Part shown: positions 9,330-25,306 of the stretch, piece by piece
Layout of the letters: each line of letters opens with the position of its first letter
Numbering within the stretch: position 1 is the stretch's first letter
Assembly: GCA_913056305.1 (NCBI GenBank)
Contig: CAJXMR010000006.1
Location: 1-64,000, forward strand
Length of the DNA: 64,000 nucleotides
Direction: 5' to 3'
Source of the DNA: an uncultured Ralstonia sp.
Lineage (GTDB): Bacteria; Pseudomonadota; Gammaproteobacteria; Burkholderiales; Burkholderiaceae
Program-made: the position numbers and the translations under genes
Notes under the pieces: generated by a model
What the model was told of the DNA's origin: nothing
The model's database searches: none
Seen by the model: the letters and a program-made list of their open reading frames with translations, nothing else

Positions 9330-10107
9330 TCGCCGCCCACGTAGCATCGTCATCACCGGCGCCAGCGCGGGTATCGGCCAAGCGCTGGCCCGCGCCTATG
9401 CAGCGCCTGGTGTCACGCTCGGGCTGGTGGCGCGCGATGCGGCACGGCTGCAGACCTGCGCAGAGCAGTGTCGGCAGGCCGGGGCGACCGTGGTATCCGG
9501 GCAATTGGACGTCCGCGATGCCGACGCCGTGGCCGCCTGGCTCACCGCATTCGACGATGCGCACCCGATTGAGCTGTTGATCGCAAACGCTGGCGTGGCA
9601 AGCACGCTGTCCTCGACCAGCGACTGGGAAGACCTTGCGCGCACGCGCGAGGTCTTCGACACCAACTTCTACGGCGCATTCCACACGCTGCGACCCGTGC
9701 TGGATCGCCTGCGCGCGCGCAAGCATGGCCATGTGGCGGTGATCAGCTCGCTGGCGGCCATCCGCGGCATGGCCATCTCGCCGGCCTACTGCGCGAGCAA
9801 GTCGGCGATCAAGGCTTATGGCGAATCGGTGCGGCCGCTGCTGGCGGCGGACGGGGTGCGCTTGTCCTTGGTCTTTCCCGGGTTCGTCAAGACTGCGATG
9901 AGCGACGTGTTCCCCGGCGACAAGCCCTTCCTGTGGTCGGCCGAGAAGGCGGCTCGCTATATCCGCGCAAAGCTGGAATCCGGGCGCGCGGAGATTGCAT
10001 TTCCGGCGCTGCTGGCACTGGGCATGCGCCTGCTGCCGCTGCTGCCGCCGCTGCTGGGCGACCGCATCCTGGACCGGCTGTCCTACCTGCCCCGGGCAGA
10101 GCGGTAG
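9322..10107 (+). CDS. wcbP: Short-chain dehydrogenase/reductase (WcbP/RkpH type)
   Basis: This 261-residue classical SDR has the NAD(P) motif TGASAGIG (12-19), NAGVA (89-93), the active-site serine region ISSLAA (141-146), Tyr156 and Lys160 in YCASK, and a basic residue after the second strand (VARD) that suggests NADPH. The C-terminus carries a hydrophobic stretch (LLALGMRLLPLLPPLLG), compatible with membrane association. The family includes 3-ketosphinganine and 3-oxoacyl reductases. Beside a PLP acyl transferase whose product would be a 2-amino-3-ketone, reduction of that ketone is the likely task. This is inference from context. It overlaps the KpsS-like gene by 8 bases and lies 6 bases before the next gene. 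Confidence 0.88.
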   Translation: MPDRRPRSIVITGASAGIGQALARAYAAPGVTLGLVARDAARLQTCAEQCRQAGATVVSGQLDVRDADAVAAWLTAFDDAHPIELLIANAGVASTLSSTSDWEDLARTREVFDTNFYGAFHTLRPVLDRLRARKHGHVAVISSLAAIRGMAISPAYCASKSAIKAYGESVRPLLAADGVRLSLVFPGFVKTAMSDVFPGDKPFLWSAEKAARYIRAKLESGRAEIAFPALLALGMRLLPLLPPLLGDRILDRLSYLPRAER

Positions 10108-10113
10108 CGCAGC

Positions 10114-11682
10114 ATGCCAGGCGCAGCCATTTTCCTGCTTGCCCTGGCGATGTCGTTCCTGCCGGACGCCATCGCCTTGCCGCGTTCTGCTCCGCCTTGG
10201 CGGCGCAGTGCAGCGGCGCTAGCCACGCATGTCTTTTCGGTGGCGACGGTCTTCCTGCTGACGCTGGCGGTGTCGGCGCGCCCGCTGTTCGCGGGGTTCG
10301 TGGCTGTATCGCTGACGGCATTACTGGCCGTGGTCAGCAATGCCAAACATGCGTCGCTACGCGAACCGCTGGTCTTCACAGACCTGAGCCTGTTCAGCCA
10401 GCTGTTCCGGCATCCACGCATGTATCTGCCGTTCCTCAGCATCGCCAACCTGCTGGTGCTTGGCTCCGGTGTGGCGGTCTTCGTGGGGGTGCTGGTGCTG
10501 AGCACGCCGCTGCCGGATGCGCCGCAGGGGCTGCTGCTGGCCGGCGCGGTGGCCAGCTTCCTTGTGCATGCATTGGCGGCGCGCGCCCTGCCACTGGCGA
10601 TGCAGCCCGACGCAGACCAGCGCCAGCATGGCTTCTACACGGTGTTCGTGGCCTGTCTGCTGAACGGCCTGCGCCCCGCAACCGCGGCAGCGCTGCGCAC
10701 GGCAATGAGCCATGGGCCGTTCTCGCGTGCGGCAGAACCGGTAGTGCGGCCCGACGTCATCGTCATCCAAAGCGAGTCGTTCTTCGATGCGCGCCGACTC
10801 GGCCCTGCTGTGCGTGCCGATCTACTCGCAAATTTCGACGCGGCCTGTACCCAGGCGATGCAGTACGGCGAACTGGAAGTGCCCGCCTGGGGCGCCAACA
10901 CGATGCGCACGGAATTTGCGGTGCTGTCGGGGCTGGACTCCTGCGCGCAAGGCTATGCCAGGTTCTACCCGTATGCCTACATACACCGGCCATGTACTTC
11001 GTTGGCCGGGTGGTTCAGCCGTGCGGGCTACCGTACGGTGGCCATGCATCCATACCATGGAGACTTTTTCGGCAGGCACCGCGTTCTGCCGCTGATGCAT
11101 TTCGATCGCTTTCTCGATATCCGCCATTTCGAGCAGGCGCAGCGTGCCGGTCCGTACGTGGCCGACGCCGCAGTGGCCGATGCCATTCAGGCCGAACTGG
11201 AAGCCGCCGGCGATTCGCCGGCCTTCGTCATGGCGCTGACCATCGAGAACCATGGGCCGCTGCACCTGGAACATGTGGCGCCTGGGGAAGCTGCCTCCTA
11301 CCATGCTTTTGGCGAAGGCAAGCCTTGGGATGACCTGACCGCCTACCTGCGCCACCTGACCAATGCAGACGCCATGATCGGACAGCTGACGCGCTATCTG
11401 GCGACCCGCAAACGCCCCGCGATCCTGTGCTTCTATGGCGACCACGTGCCGGCGGTGCCGGCCGTCTATCACCAGGCCGGCCATCTACCCACGCATAGCG
11501 ACTACCTGCTTTGGCACAGCGATGCTGCCTCGGGGCCGCCATGCCAGCCAAAGCACATGCAGGTACGGGCCGAATCGCTGGGCCAGTTGCTGATCGATTG
11601 CATCAGCGCACCACAGCCGGCATCGCGAGACGCCGGGGCAACAAGAACAAACGCGGCTGACACTGAAAACCAGTGGCAGTAG
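10114..11682 (+). CDS. wcbQ: Membrane LtaS/sulfatase-fold transferase (WcbQ/RkpI type)
   Basis: The 522-residue protein has four or five membrane segments in the first 165 residues (for example 40-75, 108-130, 137-157), then a soluble alkaline-phosphatase-superfamily domain from about 212. Visible metal-site elements are the acidic IQSESFFD (218-225), the probable nucleophile Thr263 in ANTMRTEF, HPYHGDFFGR and the C-terminal FYGDHVPA. This is the layout of LtaS, OpgB and EptA type enzymes, which move phosphoglycerol or phosphoethanolamine between lipids and glycans on the outer face of the inner membrane. Homologues sit in the same place in the Burkholderia capsule and rhizobial rkp loci, where their reaction is not firmly known. 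It may attach a phospho-group that joins lipid and glycan. The last about 25 residues are polar and poorly conserved in appearance. Confidence 0.83.
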   Translation: MPGAAIFLLALAMSFLPDAIALPRSAPPWRRSAAALATHVFSVATVFLLTLAVSARPLFAGFVAVSLTALLAVVSNAKHASLREPLVFTDLSLFSQLFRHPRMYLPFLSIANLLVLGSGVAVFVGVLVLSTPLPDAPQGLLLAGAVASFLVHALAARALPLAMQPDADQRQHGFYTVFVACLLNGLRPATAAALRTAMSHGPFSRAAEPVVRPDVIVIQSESFFDARRLGPAVRADLLANFDAACTQAMQYGELEVPAWGANTMRTEFAVLSGLDSCAQGYARFYPYAYIHRPCTSLAGWFSRAGYRTVAMHPYHGDFFGRHRVLPLMHFDRFLDIRHFEQAQRAGPYVADAAVADAIQAELEAAGDSPAFVMALTIENHGPLHLEHVAPGEAASYHAFGEGKPWDDLTAYLRHLTNADAMIGQLTRYLATRKRPAILCFYGDHVPAVPAVYHQAGHLPTHSDYLLWHSDAASGPPCQPKHMQVRAESLGQLLIDCISAPQPASRDAGATRTNAADTENQWQ

Positions 11683-11731
11683 CCCCTATGTGCAGCCGCA
11701 AGCAGAGCAGAAATCTAGCAGGTGTAAGAAG

Positions 11732-19401
<7,670 letters not shown>

Positions 19402-19405
<4 letters not shown>

Positions 19406-20298
19406 TCGCCGCGCCGGGCTGGGCCGTCAATCAGGGAACGCTAGCGCGTGAGCTGCGGCTGTCCGGCCACGGGCTGCATACCGGCAAGCGCGTCAATGTG
19501 CGCGTGCATCCGGAAGACGTCGGGCACGGCATCGTATTTCGGCGCATGCGTGGCGCTAAGCAGCTCGCACTGCTGCCCGCTTCTGCGGCGCTGCGCCTGG
19601 CGCAGCCGCTGTGCACGGCTCTGCAGGACGCCGATGGCTGGCGCGTTCGCACTGTCGAACACCTGCTGGCAGCTTTGCTGGCCTGCCAGATAGACCACGC
19701 CACCGTCGAGATCGATGCCGAAGAGGTGCCGATCCTGGACGGCAGCGCGCTGCCTTGGCTGCAGGCGATCGAGGCATGCGGACGTCTCCCGCTGGACGCG
19801 CCCAAGCGCTTCCTGCGCGTTCTCAAGACGATCATGGTGGAAAACGGCCACATGCATCGCACCACCATGGAACCGGCCGACCACTATGCGATGTCGGTCA
19901 CCAATGACCTCAAGGGATTCGGCGAGATGAACTGGCAGGGCATCATTGATCCCGCGTCGTTCGCTACCGACATCGCACCATCGCGCTCCTACGGGCGCCT
20001 GCGCTGGGCGCTGCCAGCCATCCTGTTCGGCTACCTGCGCGGCCAGCCGATCCTGCGCGGGGCCAGACCGTCATGCACCGCCACCATTGTCGGCGCCGAC
20101 GTGATCGGTGGCATGCGCCTGCCCATGGAATTCGTGCGGCACAGGGTACTCGACCTGGTCGGCGACCTTGCCCTGTTGGGCGCGCCGCTGCTGGGCAAGG
20201 TCACGGCCCTGCGCCCCAGTCATGAAATGAACTACCGGCTCTGTGCCGCCCTGCTCGCCCAGCCCGATGCCTGGGAATGGGCGACCACCACACACTGA
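19402..20298 (+). CDS. wcbS: LpxC-family zinc deacetylase paralogue (WcbS type)
   Basis: Starting at the GTG that overlaps the PKS stop (GTGA), the protein has 298 residues, close to LpxC. Family motifs are present: SGHGLHTG (21-28), TVEHLLAAL with Glu86 and His87, EVPILDGSA (108-116), SRSYG and FVRHRVLDLVGDL with His247, Asp251 and Asp255, and SHEMN with His274. These line up with the zinc ligands and catalytic residues of E. coli LpxC (H79, H238, D242, E78, D246, H265), so the enzyme should be active. True LpxC removes acetate from UDP-3-acyl-GlcNAc in lipid A synthesis and is normally encoded with ftsZ. This copy is divergent and sits in the capsule lipid operon, so a different N-acyl substrate is likely. 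Confidence 0.88.
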
Positions 20299-20314
20299 CG
20301 AAGGAACACGCGGT

Positions 20315-21676
20315 ATGGGATTGGGAGACCAGTTGCGACAGCAACTCGCCGCAAAGGCCCTGAAGCGCCAGCTTGATCGGGTCACACGGGAAATGGAAAC
20401 GGGAGCCGAACAGACTGCCACAACGGCGCACCCCGGCGAAGCGTCGGCGGCACAGCCGGCCAATCCGGCGGACTATGCGGCACTGTGCCGCTTCGACACG
20501 CTGCCCGCTTACCGACAGATCTCGATCATCCGCGAGGTCAGCGAGCGCTTGGGTGTTGCGTCGCCATTCTTTCGTGTCCACGAAGGCGTGGCCGGAGCCA
20601 CTACGAAGATCAACGGTCAGTCCTTTATCAACTTCGCCAACTATAACTACCTCGGCCTGTCCGGGGATGCGGCGGTGTCGGCCAGCGCCAAGGCCGCGCT
20701 CGACCAGTACGGCACCTCGGCTTCGGCGAGTCGCATGGTGGCCGGCGAGCGGCCGGTCCACCGTGAGCTGGAACGCGCGCTGGCAAGCCTCTACGAGGTA
20801 GACGACTGCGTCGCCCTTGTCAGCGGGCATGCCACCAACGTCACCGTGATCGGCTGCCTGTTTGGCCCCGGCGACCTGATCGTGCACGATGCGCTGGCGC
20901 ACAACAGCATCGTGCAAGGCGCGCAGCTCAGCGGCGCCAAGCGGCTGAACTTCCCGCACAACGACTGGGCAGCCCTGGACGCCCTGCTCACGCGCGTGCG
21001 GCGCGACTACCGCCGTGTGCTGATCGCCGTGGAAGGCATCTACAGCATGGACGGGGATCTTCCCGAGTTGGAACGCTTCATCGACATCAAGCGCCGCCAC
21101 TGCGCGTTCCTCATGGTCGATGAAGCGCACTCGCTCGGCGTGCTCGGCGCGACTGGCAAAGGCATCCGGGAGCATTTCGGGCTGGCTGGCTGTGACGTCG
21201 ATATCTGGATGGGAACCTTCAGCAAGACGCTGGCGGGCTGCGGTGGGTATATCGCAGGCGAGCAGACGCTGATCGACATCCTGCGCCACCTGGCGCCCGG
21301 CTTTTTGTACAGCGTCGGCTTGTCGCCGGTGCTGGCCGCCGCCTCGCTGGCCGCGCTGCAACGCATGCTGGAGGAGCCGCAGCGCGTCGCAGCGCTGCGC
21401 GAGCGCGGACGTCAGTTCCTGGCCGCCGCACGCGAAGCGGGCCTCAACACGGGTCTGAGCGCCGGATACTCGGTCGTACCGGTGATCGTCGGCAGTTCGC
21501 TCAAGGCCGCGCAATGGGCCAATGCCCTCTTCGAGAAAGGCATCAACACGCAGCCCATCTTTTATCCCGCGGTGGAGGAGAAAGCCGCACGGCTGCGCTT
21601 CTTCATTTGCTCCACCCACACGCCGGAACAGATCGCCTATACGGTGGAGTCTGTCGCGCAGTTGGCGCGCCGTTAA
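20315..21676 (+). CDS. wcbT: PLP-dependent alpha-oxoamine synthase (AONS/serine palmitoyltransferase-like; WcbT/RkpG type)
   Basis: The 453-residue protein is a fold-type I PLP enzyme of the alpha-oxoamine synthase family. Seen are TSASASRMVAG (134-144), His191 in HDALAHNS, Asp269 and His272 in VDEAHSLG, and the PLP lysine Lys304 in TFSKTLAGCGG. It condenses an amino acid with an acyl thioester, losing CO2, to give an amino ketone. A 90-residue N-terminal extension precedes the catalytic core; it begins with a predicted helix and a Thr/Ala-rich linker. Start: ATG at 20315 with AAGGAAC upstream. Because the PKS lacks a thioesterase, its ACP-bound acyl chain is the obvious substrate. The amino acid (serine, glycine or alanine) cannot be read from sequence. 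An adjacent biotin operon is absent, which argues against BioF. Confidence 0.92.
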   Translation: MGLGDQLRQQLAAKALKRQLDRVTREMETGAEQTATTAHPGEASAAQPANPADYAALCRFDTLPAYRQISIIREVSERLGVASPFFRVHEGVAGATTKINGQSFINFANYNYLGLSGDAAVSASAKAALDQYGTSASASRMVAGERPVHRELERALASLYEVDDCVALVSGHATNVTVIGCLFGPGDLIVHDALAHNSIVQGAQLSGAKRLNFPHNDWAALDALLTRVRRDYRRVLIAVEGIYSMDGDLPELERFIDIKRRHCAFLMVDEAHSLGVLGATGKGIREHFGLAGCDVDIWMGTFSKTLAGCGGYIAGEQTLIDILRHLAPGFLYSVGLSPVLAAASLAALQRMLEEPQRVAALRERGRQFLAAAREAGLNTGLSAGYSVVPVIVGSSLKAAQWANALFEKGINTQPIFYPAVEEKAARLRFFICSTHTPEQIAYTVESVAQLARR

Positions 21677-21677
21677 G

Positions 21678-22337
21678 ATGCCGACAACTCAGCCGATTGA
21701 CTCGAGACTCGGCTCGGTGCTCGCGTTCCGCCGGGCTACAGCCGGCGATGCCGCCGCGCTTGCACCCTTGGTGCTCGCCTCCGGTCGCCAGGAGTTTGAC
21801 TGGTTTCTGGGTGTGCCGCCGGCCGAATGTGAGGCCTTCCTGCGCCATGCCATCGCTGCCCCGAGTGGGCGTTTCTCGTGGAAACGCCACTTGGTCGCCA
21901 CGCTCGACGGCCAGCCAGTCGCAGCGCTCGCAATCCAGGACGGCCGCAAGAACAGGCTGGATGACCTGTATGCAGTCCGCGACTTTCTCCAGCATTTTGG
22001 CCCGCGCCGCACGCCCGGCATCATCCGCCGTGGGCTAATTCTCGAAACCGAGATTCCCGCGCCCGCTCGACGCCAAACGCTGTTGGCCCACTGTGCTACC
22101 CACCCCGACCTGCGCGGTCGCGGGGTTTTCAGCGCCCTCTTCGCGCATGCGATGACGCAGCTACTGCTTCCTGCCAAAGCTGGCCAGATGCTGGTGCTCG
22201 ACGTATTGGACACAAACAGGCGCGCTGCCTCGCTCTACTGCGAACTCGGATTCGAGCCAATGGAAGGTGGCCGCCGCTCGGCCAGGTTGCCAACACACCT
22301 GGCGGCCACTCGGATGCGGTATCGCGCCCAAAGCTGA
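21678..22337 (+). CDS. GNAT-family N-acyltransferase at the end of the capsule lipid operon
   Basis: The start ATG is one base after the stop of the PLP enzyme, giving 219 residues. The GNAT acyl-CoA binding motif is CATHPDLRGRGVFSALF (139-155), and the C-terminal LDVLDTNRRAASLYCELGFEP (174-194) is the usual last part of the fold. Residues 15-130 form the variable N-terminal half, with no recognised substrate signature. Such enzymes move an acyl group from CoA or ACP to an amine. Bacterial ceramide synthase of Caulobacter is also described as GNAT-like, so N-acylation of the amino lipid made by the neighbouring enzymes is a reasonable guess. Alternative: an ordinary protein or sugar N-acetyltransferase. 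It is the last gene before the terminator. Confidence 0.82.
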   Translation: MPTTQPIDSRLGSVLAFRRATAGDAAALAPLVLASGRQEFDWFLGVPPAECEAFLRHAIAAPSGRFSWKRHLVATLDGQPVAALAIQDGRKNRLDDLYAVRDFLQHFGPRRTPGIIRRGLILETEIPAPARRQTLLAHCATHPDLRGRGVFSALFAHAMTQLLLPAKAGQMLVLDVLDTNRRAASLYCELGFEPMEGGRRSARLPTHLAATRMRYRAQS

Positions 22338-22620
22338 CTGGCGAAGCTGCTCGCATCGACGGTCAACCTGGGCAAGATCGAGTACCAGGATCAAGTGCCA
22401 TCGCCAACGCGGCCGCCGTCAGCCTGCCGCACGGTACCGCCGTCCGAGCGCCCTGAGAATGGCGGCGCCAAAAAGCTCGAAAACCCTAGTCCTGGGTACC
22501 TAGTCGAAAACGCGTAAACGACAAAGCCCCGCCAGTGGCGGGGCTTTGTTCGAACTAGGCGCCGTTTGACCGGTGCGCTAGTAATGCTGGCGGAGCGGTG
22601 AGTCAGCGACTGGTTTGTCT
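22338..22620. other. Intergenic region after the capsule operon, up to the insertion sequence
   Basis: Apart from the terminator at 22521-22549 I see no gene here. A short open stretch follows the GNAT stop and ends at about 22517; it resembles nothing I recognise and may be remnant DNA. Bases 22613-22620 are the left copy of the 8-base target duplication of the IS66 element. Confidence 0.5.
22521..22549 (+). terminator. Strong hairpin terminator of the capsule lipid operon
   Basis: A perfect 13-base-pair stem (arm ACAAAGCCCCGCC, loop AGT, and its reverse complement) is GC-rich at the loop and ends in a short TTTGTT run. It lies about 180 bases after the last gene. The flanking A and T tracts make it usable in either direction. 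Confidence 0.9.
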
Positions 22621-22645
22621 GTAAGCACCCGGTGAACCCGTCTTG
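22621..22645 (+). repeat. IS66 left inverted repeat
   Basis: This begins GTAAGCACCCGGTGAACCCG and matches the reverse complement of 25001-25025 except at two positions. Confidence 0.93.
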
Positions 22646-22699
22646 AAGGGAACTGGGAGAGTAAGGAGCATCGTGTCCATCTAAGTTTTAGGTGGACAC

Positions 22700-23071
22700 G
22701 TGGACACTATCGAAGAGAGCGCGCCGGTACAGCGCCGACGTCGGCATAGCGCCGAGTTCAAGGCCAAGGCGGTGCAGGACTGCATGCAGCCGGGTGTTTC
22801 GATTGCGGCGATAGCCCTGCACCATCGGCTCAATGCGAATCTGCTGCGGCGCTGGGTTGCTGAGCAGGAAGAACAGCGGGCCGCACCAGCAGACGGTGAG
22901 TTGACGACGGTGCCGCAAGCTGAGTTCATCCCGCTGCGGATCGCCGAGCCGCCCTCTGCCGTGCCGGATATCCAGATCGAAGTCCGACGGGGCGCGACGA
23001 CGATCAGTCTTCGCTGGCCGGGATCGGCCGCAGCGGAGTGTGCCCAGTGGCTGCAGGGGTGGTTGCGTTGA
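22700..23071 (+). CDS. tnpA: IS66 accessory protein TnpA
   Basis: The 123-residue protein starts at a GTG with AGGTGG just upstream. An N-terminal helix-turn-helix (about 10-55, RRHSAEFKAKAV to LLRRWV) resembles the IS3/IS66 OrfA DNA-binding domain. The C-terminal half has the VPDIQIEVRRG strand typical of IS66 TnpA. It is required for efficient transposition in studied IS66 elements, but is not the catalytic subunit. Its stop overlaps the start region of tnpB. Confidence 0.9.
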   Translation: MDTIEESAPVQRRRRHSAEFKAKAVQDCMQPGVSIAAIALHHRLNANLLRRWVAEQEEQRAAPADGELTTVPQAEFIPLRIAEPPSAVPDIQIEVRRGATTISLRWPGSAAAECAQWLQGWLR

Positions 23072-23403
23072 TTCGAGTGGAGGCGATCTGGTTGGCCGTG
23101 GAGCCGCTGGACATGCGCGCCGGTACCGACACGATTCTCGCGCGGGTCGTCAAAGTGTTCGGCGCGGCACGCCCCCACCACGCGTACCTGTTTGCCAATA
23201 AAAGCGCGACGAGGATGAAGGTGCTGGTCTACGACGGGTTCGGCATCTGGCTGGCTGCGCGGCGCCTCAACAAGGGGCGCTTCATCTGGACGAACGGCGA
23301 CCTGACGATCGCCACCGCGCTCAATCCCGAGCAGTTGCGTGCACTGGTGATGGGGCTGCCTTGGCAGACGCTCACCCACGATCACGCGATCACGGTCGTG
23401 TAA
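23059..23403 (+). CDS. tnpB: IS66 accessory protein TnpB
   Basis: This small protein of about 114 residues contains the IS66 TnpB signature: IWLAVEPLDMRAGTDTI near the N-terminus, then YLFANKSATRMKVLVYDGFG and LNKGRFIW. The start is not certain. The GTG at 23059 overlaps the end of tnpA by 13 bases, while a TTG at 23068 overlaps it by only 4; the family usually shows coupled starts here. Its biochemical role is unknown, although it is needed for transposition in this family. Confidence 0.9.
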   Translation: MVALIRVEAIWLAVEPLDMRAGTDTILARVVKVFGAARPHHAYLFANKSATRMKVLVYDGFGIWLAARRLNKGRFIWTNGDLTIATALNPEQLRALVMGLPWQTLTHDHAITVV

Positions 23404-23466
23404 TACCCCCAAAGCCGTAAACTGGCTTCGCTTCCGCCGCACTTGGGGTTCTGGCAGACTCGCCGC

Positions 23467-24996
23467 ATGAACCTGCCCACCAACCTCGATGCCCTGAGTC
23501 CGGACGAACTGCGCACACTGGCTGCGCAGTTGATGGCTCAGGTCGGCGAAAAGGACCGGGAGCTGCGTTACCGGCAAGCCAAGATCGACCAGCTCACACA
23601 TGAGTTGGCTATCCACAAGCGCTGGAAGTTCGGCAAGCGCAGCGAGCAACTGACGCCTGAGCAGGCGAGTCTGCTGGACGAAGCCATCGACGCGGACCTC
23701 GAGGCCATTGAGGCTGAACTGGAAGCGCTCCAGCCTCCCTCCCGGTCTGACACCAAGAACAAGCCTAAGCGCCAGGCATTGCCGGCGCAGCTACCGCGCA
23801 CCGACATCCACCACGAGCCGGACGCACAGACCTGCACCTGCGGCTGTGCGCTCAAGCGGATTGGCGAAGACATCAGCGAGAAGCTGGATTACACGCCGGG
23901 CACGTTCACCGTGGAGCGTCACATCCGAGGCAAATGGGTGTGCGATCAGTGTGAGACGCTGGTGCAGGCGCCGGTGCCGCCCCACGTCATCGACAAAGGC
24001 ATCCCCACCGCCGGGCTGCTGGCGCATACGCTGGTATCCAAGTTCGGCGACCACCTTCCCCTGTATCGGCAGGAGCGCATTTATGCGCGTGCCGGTCTGG
24101 CCATCCCGCAGTCGACGCTGGGCGCGTGGGTCGGCATCTGTGGCGTGCGTCTGCAGCCGCTGGTGGACACCCTGCAAGAAGAGGTTCTAAGCCACGGTGT
24201 TCTGCACGCCGACGAAACGCCAGTGCAGATGCTTGTTCCCGGCAACGGCAAGACGCATCGCGCCTACCTGTGGGCCTATGCGCCAAGCGAGTTCGAGAAG
24301 ATGCGCGCGGTGATTTACCAGTTTGCGCCCAGCCGCAGCGGCGAGCATGCTCGCGCGTTCCTGGGGCAGTGGCAAGGCAAGCTGGTGTGTGATGACTTCT
24401 CCGGCTACAAGGCCAGCTTTGAGGGCGGCATCACAGAAATCGGTTGCATGGCCCATGCACGTCGCAAGTACTTTGAACTGCATGACAAGCACAAGAGCGA
24501 ATTGGCGGGCCAGGCGCTGCGCTACATAGTGAGCTTGTACGAGATCGAGGCGGAAGTGCGGGATGCCCAGCCGGACCAGCGCCTGGCAGCGCGACAGCAA
24601 AGGGCTGCCCCGATTCTAGAGCGGCTGCACACCTGGCTCGAGGAACAACGACGCCGCGTCCCAGAAGGCTCGGCGATCGCGCGGGCCATCGACTACAGCC
24701 TTAAGCGGTGGCCGGCACTTGTGCGTTACCTCGACAATCCTGCGGTACCCATCGACAACAACCACGTCGAGCGGCAGATCCGTCCGGTTGCGCTGGGTCG
24801 CTCCAATTGGTTGTTCGCAGGCTCATTGCGCGCCGGTCAACGCGCGGCTGCCGTTATGAGCCTGATCCAATCGGCCAAGCTCAACGGGCACGATCCGTAC
24901 GCCTACCTGAAAGACGTCCTCACGCGACTGCCGACCCACAAAGCGGCCGACATCGCCGAACTGCTCCCGCATCGCTGGGCCCCCAGCGCCATCTAA
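23467..24996 (+). CDS. tnpC: IS66 transposase TnpC
   Basis: The 509-residue DDE transposase has an N-terminal coiled-coil region with the KRWKFGKRSEQL motif (51-62), a zinc-finger region with CTCGC (123-127) and CDQC (159-162), and the catalytic acids Asp249 in HADETPVQ, Asp310 in VCDDFSGY and Glu435 in NNHVERQIRP. The last about 40 residues form the usual IS66 C-terminal tail. Length and motifs are those of a full-size enzyme and no frameshift is present. Start: ATG at 23467; an upstream GTG would add eight residues with no support. Confidence 0.95.
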   Translation: MNLPTNLDALSPDELRTLAAQLMAQVGEKDRELRYRQAKIDQLTHELAIHKRWKFGKRSEQLTPEQASLLDEAIDADLEAIEAELEALQPPSRSDTKNKPKRQALPAQLPRTDIHHEPDAQTCTCGCALKRIGEDISEKLDYTPGTFTVERHIRGKWVCDQCETLVQAPVPPHVIDKGIPTAGLLAHTLVSKFGDHLPLYRQERIYARAGLAIPQSTLGAWVGICGVRLQPLVDTLQEEVLSHGVLHADETPVQMLVPGNGKTHRAYLWAYAPSEFEKMRAVIYQFAPSRSGEHARAFLGQWQGKLVCDDFSGYKASFEGGITEIGCMAHARRKYFELHDKHKSELAGQALRYIVSLYEIEAEVRDAQPDQRLAARQQRAAPILERLHTWLEEQRRRVPEGSAIARAIDYSLKRWPALVRYLDNPAVPIDNNHVERQIRPVALGRSNWLFAGSLRAGQRAAAVMSLIQSAKLNGHDPYAYLKDVLTRLPTHKAADIAELLPHRWAPSAI

Positions 24997-25000
24997 CTGG

Positions 25001-25025
25001 CAAGACGGGTTCGCCGGGCGCTTAC
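25001..25025 (-). repeat. IS66 right inverted repeat
   Basis: This ends in GCTTAC and pairs with 22621-22645. It is followed at once by the right target duplication GTTTGTCT at 25026-25033. Confidence 0.93.
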
Positions 25026-25050
25026 GTTTGTCTCACACCTCTGCCCTGCT

Positions 25051-25176
25051 AACAGGGAAACTTGCAGGGAATTTGGCAATTTCCCTCCCTCTGATCCGGC
25101 CACACCCCAGATTTTGCGCGGGCTGCCCGGGGTTGCTGGGTACGACGACCGACTCGAAACAGGGAATAACAGGGAA
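25051..25176. repeat. Short AACAGGGAA repeats in a gene-free stretch
   Basis: The 9-mer AACAGGGAA occurs at 25051-25059, 25158-25166 and 25168-25176. The first and last copies are followed by related bases (a CTTG core, then GCAG or GGCAG). The whole 25034-25306 interval has no gene I can support. It looks like the decayed edge of an older mobile element; its function is unknown. Confidence 0.45.
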
Positions 25177-25306
25177 GCTTGGCAGATTCTCTAGCCGGGC
25201 AGGTCAATGCGACCGCCGCCGATGATCAGGAAATCAATTTGATTCATTGTGCCAACCTTGTCTCCATGATTTGAATGAGGTGAATGCGTTCGATTCTGGT
25301 GGGCAG

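Larger units (their letters stand above)
22621..25025 (+). mobile_element. Complete IS66-family insertion sequence
   Basis: The 2405-base element has 25-base terminal inverted repeats (22621-22645 and 25001-25025, 23 of 25 positions matching, ends GTAAGC and GCTTAC) and carries the three-gene set tnpA, tnpB and tnpC of IS66. The 8 bases on each side, GTTTGTCT at 22613-22620 and again at 25026-25033, are identical, which is the target duplication size of the family. All three frames are open, so it may still be mobile. It landed just past the capsule terminator and breaks no visible gene. Confidence 0.96.

Noticed and set aside
9933..11333. A 466-codon frame overlapping the LtaS-fold gene
   Set aside because: It is Ala/Gly/Arg-rich shadow sequence; the overlapping frame has membrane segments and the metal-site motifs.
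20315..21676. PLP enzyme as BioF of biotin synthesis or as KBL
   Set aside because: No bioA, bioB, bioD or tdh is adjacent, and the gene is embedded in the capsule lipid operon with a 90-residue N-terminal extension.
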